Shown here one piece after another: positions 21,366 to 34,200 of a stretch of DNA of 64,000 bases. Position 1 is the first letter of the stretch; every line of letters starts with the position of its first letter. Source of the stretch: Siderastrea radians (lineage: Eukaryota > Cnidaria > Anthozoa > Scleractinia > Rhizangiidae); contig OZ024887.1 in the NCBI GenBank assembly GCA_964017195.1, forward strand, positions 64,085,811 to 64,149,810. The letters are read 5' to 3'. The notes beneath the pieces are model-generated. The model made no database searches and had not been told where the DNA came from. It saw only the letters and a list, made by a program, of their open reading frames with translations. Both the position numbers and the translations under genes were made by a program.

Positions 21366-24300
21366 TTAGAAAGACAACACACAGGCACTCAAGGCCAGAA
21401 TTACGGCATAAGCCGTGAAACGTGACCCAGTCTCACTCGCTGCATTCACGGTGGTAGGTGTTGACCCAGTGGTCGACCCAGTGGTTGACTCAGTGGTCGA
21501 CCCAGTGGTAGACAGAGTGGTATACCCGGTGGTAGAGGGCGGTGCTGTAGCGGTCAATGCCATCTCGATCAAGTTGCGCCTGCCCCCGGGTATTAGCTTT
21601 CTGTCACTATCGCCATGTTTGCCATTCAGTTTTGGCAAAGCCACATCTGCATCCATGTTGCTATTGAAAGCCCACATGATATGAACTGTAGTGTCATTCT
21701 GCAAGTTAAAAGAGAAAACAAATGATGGAGAATTTTGAATTTTGTCCCTCACTTACCATGAAGAAGCAACAACAATTAGCTTTATTTGCATGACTATAAG
21801 TTCTTACAGTATTGCAAAGACATACCGCAACAAAAAGAAATAGTAAAAAAAGATTGGGAACCTTGATGTTTTGACGGTATTTCACGGGTATATTTCAGTG
21901 TACTTGTCCCCTTTAAATAGGACAAGAAGAAGAAATGGCTAAGTGGGACAGTATATAATACTTATCGCCCGATTTTCTAGATTAACAAATAAGAAGTCCA
22001 AACAGTGTTAATTTCAAGATATGACAGGACGCGCATACGTGAGAGGTAGTTAGGTAGAATTCGAATGTTTATGTGAAAATGTTACAAATTGACAAAATTT
22101 ATAAATTGTCAGTAAATCACTACGGGTATTGGAGAAAATGAGTCACATGTAGAAAGCGCAAGCCGAAGAGTTCGGCTGACGAATGAACATCATATATGGT
22201 TTTCTCTCTAAAACTTTTACGTTATATCATGATTAAGAATATTTACTAAAACGAACACTAAGCTAAATTTGCTATGAACGCTTTCATTCAGGTTTCACCG
22301 TTCACGACTTTGGCATAGCCTTCAAGCAGGCTCACGTAGTGCGTTATTCGCGCCAGTAGCTCAGACTACGGTTTCATTGATCAAAAACCCTCTTAGAACC
22401 ATCTTTTTATTCTAAAATGTTCTACTGAAGGTCAAAGAGTTCCAAGTTTTGTCTTAAAGAAGTTACGTTGCAAACAGTAAAGTCAATAAACAAGCTCTTC
22501 TATCAGTGTTTTATTCAAGGGTTAAGGCTCTGTTGCACGTGTTATCGTCAAATACATGTACAAATCACTAAGTTATAGTGCAGTCGACGAAACTTTAAAA
22601 CTTCACGAGTCGTTAGCCGAGTGCTAGGTGGAAAAAATATCGAGCCGGTTCATTTTAAAGTTGACAAGTTCGTATATTTGCCGATAGCTCACAATGGAAG
22701 TAAAAATAAGAAAATATAGAAAATATGTGAACTGTGGATCAGTAAGGTTCAAAACAAGCCCCTCAAAATTATGTCCTGTTGCTTTCGATGTTTCGCTTCT
22801 CCGCCAACTTTTTATTTTGGAACAATCTTTCAGCCTCTGGCGTTATCTTCCTAAATACTAGCCGCCGGAAAGGGGATAAAAATTATTTACTAAACATTTT
22901 CCAATTTTGGTCAGGACATATTGTTCCAAGTGACGCATTGTGACCAATCATATGCTTTTTTGTTCATTCTTCTCTAGCTGCCTTATAGATTTAAACTCTC
23001 GGCTACCCGCTATAAGCAGTTTTAATTGCCTTAAATGGGGTGTCAAGGGCTATTAAGCTAGGCAAAGGCGTCCCTTGCAGATGGATTTCTGCTGTTGGGT
23101 AATTTTTAGGTGCGTGCGGACGTAAAATTAGTTTTTAAAATTATGTACGTCAATTCAGCAAAAGTCAATTATGTGAACGGCTTGCCGGGTAAAAGTATTA
23201 GTAAAAGTCTTTGCGTAGTAGTTCCAGATAGTGCTCACAGAGGACAACTTTATTTTGGAACCTCTGCTCTAACCTACTCGCTGCTTATCTCACCTTGAAT
23301 TGAACATCTTTGCCACTGTCTCCTGTCATGGCAGCCCTATAGAACTCCACATTGGTATATCCGTCAGCTTCAGTGGCTGTTGTCAGGTTCAAGTTTTGTG
23401 TTTCACCTTTATCTGGTTGTCCCAGGCACACTGGCGCTCCAGTAATCCTGTCAGCAAAACCAAAGAACGCTTTATTCAGTTAAAAAAATATGCAAGTAGT
23501 AGTAAGGAAACTGCAAACTGAAATCAGAAGCCAGAATATCAGTGTCTCTCGGGAAAAGTTGATTTTATCTCTGACACTACTATACTTCACTGTAGGCAAT
23601 GCTCTAGCTAGTGAGAAATGTCAGTGCTGGTACGAAAGGTACGTCAGCCGGCGAGATTAAAAGAATCCGCCAAATCATACAATAAAACACCTAGGATCAT
23701 TTGAAACATTTACAGTTATGTGGCGCAAAAATTGCACTCTCAAAAATTGAAGCATTTGATTGGATGTCGATTCATGTTTCAATACGTAAAATATTCCTAT
23801 AAGTGAACGAATGGATTTTACCAATGTTGTTTAAATATTAAAATTCTATCATGATTGCGACGATTCTGGACAATATATTGTTATTATTCCAAGAAGGGAC
23901 TTGAAGTTTGTGGAGGTTTGTCGTGCATAAACATACGCTGCATGCAGAGATTTCTTGAACACCCTATGTTCCGGAGGGCGCAAAACTAACCTTTGCGCAA
24001 AACCGTCCGAATTCCTGTCGTGAATGTGCAACATTCGTCATACGCATCGTCACTTTCTGTCTTGCATGTTTTTCACGCAGTTTTGGACAGAGGTAATTTA
24101 TTTGCCGACAGGAGCATAGGGCGACCAAGAACCCGGAGCTGCTTGCAGCGTAGTGTAAACCCCGAATATGCCACATTCTTGGAGTTGCATTTACGGGCAC
24201 AACATTTTTTTTTTCTGCAACCAGCATTGATTGAATTTACCTTGCATGCCGACTAGCACTTTCTACCAAGCAACTGGCCAGCTGCAAGCTAACCATGTAC

Positions 24301-24841
24301 TTTTTTTAGAAATTGGTAAGTTGCACGCTTTTTAGCCGGTTTTTGAACAGAAAATTAGCAGACGTTCTCAAATAAGACGCCGGCGGCTCTTTGTGAATTG
24401 ATCTCACGGAAGATGCTGCACGAACTACAGACTACAGACGAACGTGACATCGATATCAGACTTGCTTACTCCAACAGCCACTATCAACTTGCTTGCACGG
24501 CACCTAAATAAAGCATAAAACTATAAACACATTTCTAATAAACTTACGGCAAGATATTTCACGCCAGCTGAGGTGACCCCGCCAACAGCAATATCATAAT
24601 TCTTCATGCCACCACCATTGCCAGGGTCGGTGGAAAAACCCACAGCGCACCAGCCAGTTCCTTTGCATTTCATTTTGAACATCAGCTTGTCCGAAATGTT
24701 GTTGTACGTCCATTTTAGCTCGAATTTACTATCACCGGAATTGACGCTGGCGTAGTTGACTGCATTGACTTCAATTGCAAGAAGAGCAATAGAAAGCAAG
24801 GTCAGGGCTTGTAAAAAGAAAGTGTAGGTTTGGCTCTCCAT
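21366..24841 (-). pseudogene. DOMON-domain gene copy D (frameshift in exon 2)
   Basis: Exons are 24841-24548, 23447-23294 and 21698-21366. Exon 1 (98 codons) and exon 3 (110 codons plus stop) are open and conserved, with CKGTGWCAVGFSTDPG, MWAFN and the hydrophobic tail. Exon 2 is 154 bases instead of 150: relative to B and C, four extra bases at about 23428-23436 change the frame after DYWSASV and give TAA a few codons later. Splice sites are intact. As read, the product would end inside the DOMON domain, so it is a pseudogene unless the four bases are an assembly error. Exon 3 encodes an expanded TTGS-type linker compared with copy B. Confidence 0.75.
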
Positions 24842-26810
24842 GCCGGGGTGTGTCTTTGTGTTCAACCTCAGAACAACAGCTCTGTGCTGACTCTGAAAGA
24901 CTGTGCAGTGCCGGGATGCAATGACGCAGGGCTGCTTAATAAATAATCGAATAAAAAATCTGCATTTCAAAAAAAACCTGCTTGGAACGATATTTGCCTT
25001 TAGAAAAATCACCGCACGCCTCAAGTTATTTTCGTCTCTTGTTTTGTCAAGCGTCAAATAAACTAAACTGCACAAGGTGACTCTAGCTATTGATCATGAG
25101 TCTTTGAATGAAATCCTAAAGAGTGTCTATTCAAATGAAAGCTACTGAGCAGTACTTTCACTGTGGTACTCTGTTTTTTTCCACAGAACAAGGTGCCTGT
25201 GGATGAAATCCTAAGGTGTGACCATTCAAACGAAAGCTAGTGAGCAGTACTTTACAATAGCGATGTTCATTTTTTGTTATTTTGTGCACTAAAATTCATT
25301 GTTCATTGTTTTTAATTGGTTACAGTTGGAGTGGGTTAAACCTTTTCTTTAAAGATTTGTGAATATTTTAGGTCGCTTGAGGTTTACATCATTAATCAAC
25401 TTTGCGTTGTTCAAAAGACACTGGCGTTCGGATGACAATATCCATTGTATTGGCCTCGATAAATGCAATGTCACTCTTCAATAGTACCACGAGTGCTTTG
25501 TTTAGATATGAATATAGTTTTAAAATATTCTAAAACCTTGTCTTTTATAATGAGCGATTAAAGTCATGCGATCTTTTTGTTTCCATAACTGTATACCCAA
25601 CGTCATGTTGCACAGAATTTCGTTCCAATCGTCGGATATTTTAAATAAGGGTTAACTCAGTAAGGTTAAGAAAAGAAACGCCAACGAATTAACAGTTTGA
25701 ACTACAAAATAATGCACCTGCTTACACATAAGCCGATACAAAACCAAAAATAATCACTCTAACCAATCACAACAAACGAACACAACACAATGGACCAATC
25801 AGAACTCGAAGCAGTTACACGTCAAGTGCGGTAAAATGCCCGCGAGCACGTCACAGGTTGTTTCGGTTTTCTGAATAAATGATAAAGTGGCGAGAGTTTT
25901 TTGTGACCAACCACAGGGACTTCTAGTAAAACAAAACCAATGGAAACGCAAATAGTTTTGTACAAGCAAGTAAAAAACGCTCTAATAAACTATGGAAGAA
26001 CAAGGAAAGCGATTTCTTGTGAAGCTTAAAACAGTTTACGAACGGCTAAAGTTTTTGAAGGTGCTTAACTGTACATGCATGTAGATCTTGACTATAGCCA
26101 ATTTCCGCTTCCAAACCCCTCCTCTCTTTACTACAGGAAACAGGCATAGACGACCACAACGCCTTTTTCATTTAAATTTTTAACCACCCTAATATTCATT
26201 CTCGAATTTTCCTTGAAATACACTCCATCTTGAGGTTAAACATCATTAATCAACCTTGTCAACCTTTCTTGTGGCATTTGATATTGGCGTTTGCTTCTTT
26301 TCCTTCTATGAACCGCTTGAGGCACTTATAAATCCAGTTCACCTGAATAAATTTTATTGAACTCAGTCTTTTCTCAGGCGTATTAACTACATCCATATTA
26401 TTTACGCAGAGTTGGCAAAAAGGCAAATGAAACTTAAGTTGCTTCGTCGCCAGGGGAGGATGGGAAAAAACTCCTGGTCGGATAAAGGTGCAGCCTCAGC
26501 GGGGAAGGGAAGTCTTGCGATGTAGTATACTGACTATAAACCTAGCATTTAGTAGCGATCAGGGACAACAGTCGGTTACAACAGTCGGCTAAACAACACG
26601 AGAAGTGTTGATCGCCTCAGGAGAGTATCTGTCTCGCAATGACAAACGCGCTACGAAATTAGCTTCCTACTCGTGCCAGTCTTTCATTTACTAAATATTA
26701 AATAGTTTGTACAAGAGGCTGTTTTGAAAAGAAAGACAGAAAGCTTAATCCAGTTTTGCTGCTTTGTCATGTCAATTTCAGTAAATTCTTTTTAACCCAC
26801 TGTCACGTAC
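24842..26810. repeat. upstream flank of copy D; no gene
   Basis: Collinear with the flank of B in normal orientation. It includes two units of the about 115-bp minisatellite (25070-25265), and the stretch 25820-26420 matches 15360-15900. No coding exon recognised. Confidence 0.55.
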
Positions 26811-26972
26811 CGGTTAGCGGTAGAAATACTTTAAAAGAAACGAAAAAATCCTTTGTTAACTTGTATTCCTGAATTCGCATTAATGGACTTTCGAACAAAT
26901 GGGCCCTTTTCAGTTCTAGTTTTCAGCTCAACTTAAGCAGTGCTTAAAACTGAACAAAACAATGTTTAAGGC

Positions 26973-27049
26973 TCAGGAAGACAAAACGCACGCAACCAAG
27001 TCCAGAAAAGCATAAGCTACAACACATGACTCCACGTCACTCGCTGCAT
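26973..27049 (-). pseudogene. DOMON copy E: 3' fragment of exon 3
   Basis: The minus strand from 27049 encodes an open 25-residue tail beginning NAASD and ending VLSS before TGA. It aligns with the NAASEAGSR...VLSF tail of copy C. The DNA downstream (26810-26972) also matches the 3' flank of copy C. On the 5' side the exon is cut off by the (TAAAC)n array. No other exon of this copy exists before the kinase gene, so only the 3' end remains. Confidence 0.75.
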
Positions 27050-27195
27050 TAAAACTAAACTAAACTAAACTAAACTAAACTAAACTAAACTAAACTAAAC
27101 TAAACTAAACTAAACTAAACTAAACTAAACTAAACTAAACTAAACTAAACTAAACTAAACTAAACTAAACTAAACTAAACTAAACTAAACTAAAC
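27050..27195. repeat. (TAAAC)n pentanucleotide array
   Basis: About 29 uninterrupted TAAAC units that replace the 5' part of DOMON exon 3 in copy E. Confidence 0.95.
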
Positions 27196-27576
27196 AATGT
27201 TCAATGAACAACATTGTCCTAACATTTTGAGTCAGTGGAAAACTTCAGAGCAGTTCTTACATTTATTATGTTGTCAGCTATGCTGAAAGCATTTAGTGGG
27301 ACTATGCAAACAAAGGCTACTGGCGCGTACGCTCTTGCAGCTTTCGAGTCTTTGGAAGTCGAAACCTAAAGTGTGCCTATTCAAGTGAAAATATAATGAT
27401 CTACGCTTATCTTGCGGAGTTTTTTTTTCAAAATATTTTCAATAAAAAATTCGAGTTATTTTTACTTCTGAAGTTGTTTACCATCTAAAGGGTGAACTCA
27501 TTCCTTTTTATACTCAGGCTGGCGAATATTTTTGGTCGCCTGACATAATTAGCGTTAAGTTGATTGTTTCCCTGTA

Positions 27577-27790
27577 TTGGCCTTCTCTCAAAGTTGAAAT
27601 TGTTTGTTGTGCGTATTACCAACTCTGCGCTCAACAAACATTCTTGTTTCAAAAAGTAGAAGTCATGTGTATTCTCTTCGACAAGAAAATTTGTTGCGGT
27701 AGAAGGGGGTAACACGCGCAACAAACAATCTCAAATTGGTTGCGCGACAAAAGTTGCACGGAAAATGTTGCCCGTATTTATACTTGGCCT
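27577..27790. mobile_element. diverged copy of the palindromic TAA-TSD MITE family
   Basis: This shares TTGTTTGTTG-GCGTATTACCA, CGCGCAACAAACAATC and a right end GTTGCCCGTATT with the intact element at 46869-47137. The left arm is shortened. ORFs on either strand here are by-products of the palindrome. It lies just upstream of the kinase gene. Confidence 0.7.
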
Positions 27791-28255
27791 TAAGAGATAT
27801 GAATAATCGTTCGCAGGGTAGGCTAGATGAGCGCCGAACTTGCGTGGCGTTAAATAAGATCTGATACATATACTTTACACCGTAGTAACTAGTAGCGTGG
27901 TTGCTGAAAGGGGGAAGCCGTTAAAAAGTTTGAAACTGACGAATGTTAACGTGGTTTGCTTTGTCCATTACCGTCTAGCTAGCCTAGTACGCGCTTGTAA
28001 CACCAAATTCTCTAGCCCAAATGACTCGAAATTCTCGCCGAACTCGATAACTCGATGTCTTTAACAACAGACCGCTTCAGCAAACAACTAATTCTCAAAG
28101 CATAACATTACATTTTTGTACTGACACGATCGGTTTGGGAGTCGTGACACAATTTCCTTTCGTGCAAGTCCTCGCGTGACACGACAAAAGCATTGCATGA
28201 CTCGGCCCAGGTTCACGCCCAGTGGACCCCGTCCTTTTCTGCACGGGTTGATTTC

Positions 28256-28266
28256 AAGATGGCGGC
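28256..28266 (+). promoter_or_regulatory. YY1-like motif overlapping the kinase start codon
   Basis: AAGATGGCGGC is a perfect match to the YY1 core, which commonly overlaps start codons of metazoan housekeeping genes. In the dead exon copy at 10041-10051 the motif is mutated. Function is inferred only. Confidence 0.45.
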
Positions 28267-31200
28267 TGCCTCGAGTGACTTGTTCTATGGTGGAATTGAG
28301 GGGTAAGATAAGATTCGTGGCTAATATTTAGGTTTAAGAACCAAAAGAAAGTGAATTAAGTTTGGAGGGATTTCATAATACTTGGTCACTTATTTACGTT
28401 TCCCTGAAGGCTTAGACATGTAGAACGAGGCAAATGAAACTAAGGCCTATTAAATAAGGAAGCAGGTATCCTGAAATGTAGCGTAGCCTTAAGTTTTAAC
28501 ATGAATGAAGTACTGAATTACTGTAGTGTTAATTATTAGTAGTGTTAATTATTGTGTGAGTTCTATCTGTCCCTCAATGCGTACGTAGGCTTACATTACA
28601 CTCTAAAACCAGATTTCTCAATTTAAGACGAAAAAGTTCCTGTTTTTTTTCCGGTAGTAAGGGTCCAAGTCATCTTATTTTAAAGTTCGCAATTTAAGAA
28701 AATTATCTTAATACAAGATTAATTTCTCAAATTAAGAATCCGCAAAAAATAAGAAAAAATCTAGAACTTTTCTTGTTTTAAAACTCAGCGAAAAAGTCTC
28801 TTTTACTTGATTTCAGGCCAAATATGTTCTCAATTCAAGAAATCAATCGTGCGCTACTAGTTCTTTGATGTAAACGACGATAGACATGGAAATATAACGC
28901 TTACTTTTACTTGTTTGGCCTACTATTTTGTATTGATTCAACTGTAAATAAAGATGCTTAAGTTCAATAATGATTTCGCATTTGATAACTCAAAGAAAAA
29001 AATAATAAAACTTGGTCAAAATACAAAAGAAAAAAGATAAAGAAGTCGTCCCGAGGTGAGTCGAACCCGGCAGTCTAGGTTGTAAGTCGCCCGCGTTAAC
29101 CACTGGACAAACATGCACTCGCATGCCATGAGTGGTAAAAAATTAATATAAAGAGGAACTAATGCCGCCAACAACTTGCAAACATCTTCTATTTGTTCAT
29201 GTGCAATTGCATGAGGCTAGCTGCCTCCACAAAAACAAAAAAAAACTTCTTGCTGTCTTCTCGCAGCGGACTTTTGTTTGTGGGCATTGTAACCTTTCTT
29301 GGTTTGGAGGTAGTTAAGATTGTCTTCATGCTGCGCGTGTTGCAAAAGCCGGCACGTTCTTGTTTTTAGACGACGATAATTAAGACACGATCATACTAAT
29401 TCTTATAATAAGAATTTTTTCTTCTTTTTGTGCCTTAGTTTTAAGATCAAATTTATTCTTAAAATGAAGTTTAAAGTCAAGAGCACATTTCTTAATTTTG
29501 TGTCCTAGTTTTGAGTAAAAACATTTTCTTAAATTGATGTTTAAAATCAAGATCACATGTCTTAATTTGAGAATGTAAGAACTAAAAACAAGAATGGTTG
29601 AAAAATCCTAGTTTTAGAGTGTTAATTGACATTATGCATACACTTTCTGTCTCAAGGTGTATTCATGATCGCTCTGTGTTTATGAGAAATAGCATGAGAG
29701 CAGTTGAATGCATAAAGCTGTGCAGGAGTTTAACCAAGACAAGTCCAGTTGGTTTATAGTATGCCCTCTCCATTCCAATGCACACATTATCTATTCAAGC
29801 TAAGGAAGAGGGTGGTGGTGGGGGGAGGGGGGGGATATTTCTCAAACAAAGTACAAGTTTGCATGGCCTGCATCTGTTGTATTACAGTGGCATATCAACT
29901 TCCTCCTCTGCTTCCAAGTAAAGTTTCTGTAAAGTGGCAACCTTGGTGTCTGGTGTTTGATCTAAATCAGCTTTTACTAATACATGCTATGCTTTTTTAT
30001 AACTAAATATACATTTTTACTGTAGTGGTGGAACAGGATCAATGGCCATTATATTGTCAAATGATGGAAAAATTGTGGGGCGCAGTACAGGACAAGGCAC
30101 AAATCACTGGGTGTGTATGTCGATTACTGTTATTTTGGACAACCATGTAGCATTAAATATCACTTAAAATAAAAAAAAATATATCACATTTTTAATATTT
30201 CCTCTGTTGAAAATTTTTCCCAGAAAAATTAATATGTACAATTATGATAATAGTTACTTCAACTTTGTGATCAATTTGATCTCACAGCTGATTGGCTTAG
30301 AAGAGTGTCTGCGAAGAGTGAATGAGATGGTGGAGGAAGCTAAAAAGGCCGCTGGAATTGACATCAACAAACCATTAGCTTCTCTGGTAAGCTTGGTGTA
30401 GTGTTTTCAAGAACTGCCATTATTTTACTAATAATTTTTGTATTTTAGTTCCACCTCTTCTCTGCTCCATTAATCCCCTCTAAAAAAGCCTTGGAAAGAA
30501 ATAACCCTGAGTTTGATGCCTTGAAGGCAATTTTTGATGGAATTTTTGTGGTGATATCGAGTGTGATTTGAAATTGCCTGTGTAAACTGCCAGTGATTTT
30601 TGCTGTGAATTTTACAGCAATTCCTCAGTGATTTGAGTATGAGTTTGTTGCCTAGAGCTTATGTGACATGAGCAAAACCCTTGAGGCAGCCTTTATGCAG
30701 ATGTTACATGTGCTCTGCTCTGTTTGTAACAAAAATTTTCATTGTTAAATTCTCAGGGGCTGTCTCTAAGTGGCTTGGAGAAAGAAGAGATTCAAAAACA
30801 AGCGGTGTCTCTTATGATGTCAAAATACCCAAACTGTAGTAACAAGTATCACATGTGTTGTGACACTGTTGGTGCAATTGCTACTTCTTCTGATAAAGGT
30901 ACCTTAAAACCCTTTGTTTAGTGGTGAGCATTGTATTAGTTTTCCACTCCAGCATAGATCTAGACTAGTTTTCACCTTGTTGTGGCAAACATTCCCCCAC
31001 AGTCATCACAGGTATAGGGCCCATTATTAGAACCAAGTTCAGGCAAGATTTAAAAAGCAAAAGCTGTCTGTTAACCAATTTTATACAGACCTTTAGTCCT
31101 GGAAGACTTCAAATAGTGTTAACAGTGGAAGGGTCAATGGTTGTGCTTTTTAGTTATCATTTGTGGTTTGGTACCAGTTACAGTGTTAAGATCTAAAATG

Positions 31201-34200
31201 ACCACCACTAGAATTATCTCCTAGTCCTGGGTGAAAGTGAATTCAAGCCATGCCCACAATGATTCTGGTTCCATTTCGGGGTTTCTTTCATAATGTTAGA
31301 TGAGCACTTCTTCACTAATATGGGAGTCATCTCCGGGGCCTCTTGTTGTTTCCCTAAGTGTGTGCTGTCCTTCCCCACCCTCCCCTCTGTGCCCAGGAAG
31401 GACAAGATGTTGGTTCTTTTGGGAGTTTCCCTTAGCCCAGGTTTAATGACTACTAGTATTGTATTTATTACTACCAATGAAATACATGACAGTTACAAAG
31501 TAACTCTTTTGATCACATTTCTTTAGGTGGCATAGTTTTAATATCAGGGACTGGTTCCAATTGTCAGATGTTAACGCCAAGTGGCAAAACATTCAACTGT
31601 GGTGGGTGGGGTCATTTGATGGGCGATGAAGGATCAGGTTAGTTTAGTTAGTCTTATCTTGTTCCACTAAAAAGAGCATGCTTCCAGTTGAATGATCACA
31701 CTTCAAGGTTTTATTTGCAGGCTGACACATGGAATGAATTCAAAATTCAAAACTTAATCCAAATTTTAGGCTTATCCTGTTAGGTTGAAGGCTGCTTTTA
31801 AACAACTGGGCCTTGCTCAGTAGCTTTTGTTTGAATGGAAACACTAAAAGATTGCATCCATAGACCCAAAAGTTAGTACTACCTTGAACAGTGTAATAAA
31901 CAGCACCACAGAAAAGTACTAGAATCACCTTGTACAGCATAATGAAGAGAACCACAGAAAAGTACTGTTTAGCATCTTTCCATTGAGTGATTGTGTGGTT
32001 CCAGAAAATATCCATACCCTCCCCAAGCTGGGAGTGTTTAACACCAAATATTTTAAAGGAATGTATGAAGCTAAACTGGAATTTCCAGAGGGCTGTGGGG
32101 GTTCAAATCAGAAAGCCCTCTGTGGGGGAAGTATGGATATTTTCTGGAACAACACATTACACTTTTAGATTTCATCCACAGACTTACAAGTTACATCTAC
32201 GTTGTACAGCATAATAAACAGTGCTACAAAAATGTATATGTACTGCTCAGTAGCTTTAATTTGAATGGTCACACTTCAGGATTTTATCCACAGACTCAAA
32301 AGTCAGAACAACCTTTGCATACAACATAATAAGCAGCATCTTGTGATTTCTTAGGATGACTCCTGGAGAGAAAGAAACCTACCTGAAGTACTGTAGTAAT
32401 GACATGAAAAAAACAAAAAACAAAGAACAACTGATGCTGGTTGATTTCGTGATTCAGCACTTAACTTGTTTTGTTCTTTTTCAGCATGGTGGATATCACA
32501 TAAAGCCATCAAGACAGTTTTTGATTCCGAGGATGGATTAGTTCCTTCACAATATGACATAACTTACGTGAAGAAAGCAGTTTTTGAACACTTCAAGGTA
32601 GTGGAATTTACAGCATTTCAGTGTATAAGCTATATAGGTGTGAGCTGCAGAATAGGGTATGGTTTTTGAGGTTCTTAGTCCTTAAATTAGGTATCCATTT
32701 TGCCCCTTTTTGGAACTGTAATCCCGGTGTGATCCTTAGATAGGGTTCCTTTTTGTTCTGTATTAACTAAAATTGCAGTACACATATGTAAATCTATATT
32801 CTTTTAATCTTTAATTACAGTTATTTAATAATTACAATAATTGCCAATAATTCCCTGAAATAGGGTGTCATTTTTCGGGTTTGGTCCTTTTCAAACAAGG
32901 TATCACTTTTTTTTATTTTCTGTCCTAAGTAGGGCCAGGGTTTAAATAGGGTCAGCATTGTAAGACAGGGTTATAAAAACCTTTGTGGCAAACACCTCTC
33001 CTAACTTGATGGGAGTACCCCCCCCTCTTGGTTACTCTGGGCTGGGGTGGGGGAGGGGAGTTGCTGCTGGTACATTTAAATCTGTTGTCTGTGATGAGTC
33101 TCAGGTTCAGGGAACTGAGAGAATAGGTTGATCCTTACAAAGCTTTAATAAGCAAAATGTTTTATTTATTTATTTATTTATTTACAGATAGACAATTTAT
33201 TTGGCATGTTGGATCATTTGTATGCAAAATTTGACAAAGCTCATTTTGCAGGATTGTGTAAAGCCATAGCTGATGGTATGTGAATTAACAATTTCCATAT
33301 GATTATAGAAATAGTGCTCTTCAGGTTAGAGTGTGGGAGGCATGGTGATGAAGTTGTTAGCAAGTTAGACTGTCAATCAGATGTCAGTCGGGAGATCAGA
33401 TTAGAGTGCCTGCGATTAGAGATCAGATTCCTGTGGTTCAAGGCCTGGGGATGGATTCACGAAGCCCTTGTAAGCTAAGATGTATCCTAAGTGTTGTTTC
33501 TTAACAATAGCCTTTTGCTGGAATAACAATAAGCTACTGTCCAAAGTAAACACTTAGGATGCATCTTAATTGAGGGCTTCGTCAATCTAGCCTCTGGTCT
33601 CTATTTTCTTAGGCATGGATTTTTCCCACATTGTTTTTGCTGACCCAGGGTCCAGTTGTTCAAAGCATGGTTAAGCTAACCTTGGATCAGCGCCAATTTT
33701 AAATTCACTTTTTATAGCGTGATGACATGGAGACTAGTAAATATTATTTTCTCTTTGCAATATGACTTTAGCTGCTTTCAAATTTAAAATTAGCAGTGGA
33801 AATGCTATTAAAGAGGTCAATCAGTAACCTTGGTCAACATTTAACCCAAGGTTAGTATTAACTGGCTGTCATACAATTGGGCCCAGGTGTATAAATTGTT
33901 ACAAGTGAACTGTGAGGAAATCCTTGGCAAACAAAAATGCTGGGGGAGGGGAGAGTTGGTAACCCTGTGATGCACTAGCATCCCATCCAGGGGGAAGTAG
34001 TGATCTTAATGCTACAGAAACCGGAGTTAAGCATCAGTCTTGGTAAACCATCTGGCGCGACACGGCCATCTGACTTAACCATTATTAAGGACGGTGCCTC
34101 CTAATACAGATGTATTTTTGCAAAGGTTATGACTATGGGGAAAAAGTTGATCTTAGCAAGGGTCATTGGAATCCAAAACGAAAAATGTGGGTAACCAGGC

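Larger units (their letters stand above)
33334..34070 (+). repeat. SINE in NAGK intron 7, split by two MITEs
   Basis: The three pieces 33334-33447, 33594-33648 and 33884-34070 join into one SINE that matches the family member at 58860-59152. Shared markers are a head with GCATGGTG and GGTTCAAGGC, then CCCACATTGT, CCCAGGTGTATAAAT, CTAGCATCCCATCCAGGGGG and GCTACAGAAACCGG. The interruptions are MITEs flanked by CTG and CAG duplications. Confidence 0.7.

Noticed and set aside
27050..27195. Telomere-like or CRISPR-like array
   Set aside because: Simple pentamer without spacers; unlike the TTAGGG telomere repeat of animals.
29045..29115. tRNA gene on the minus strand
   Set aside because: A and B boxes are present but the anticodon and acceptor arms do not pair; a tRNA-derived repeat is more likely. 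The same applies to 57565-57640 and 59085-59152.
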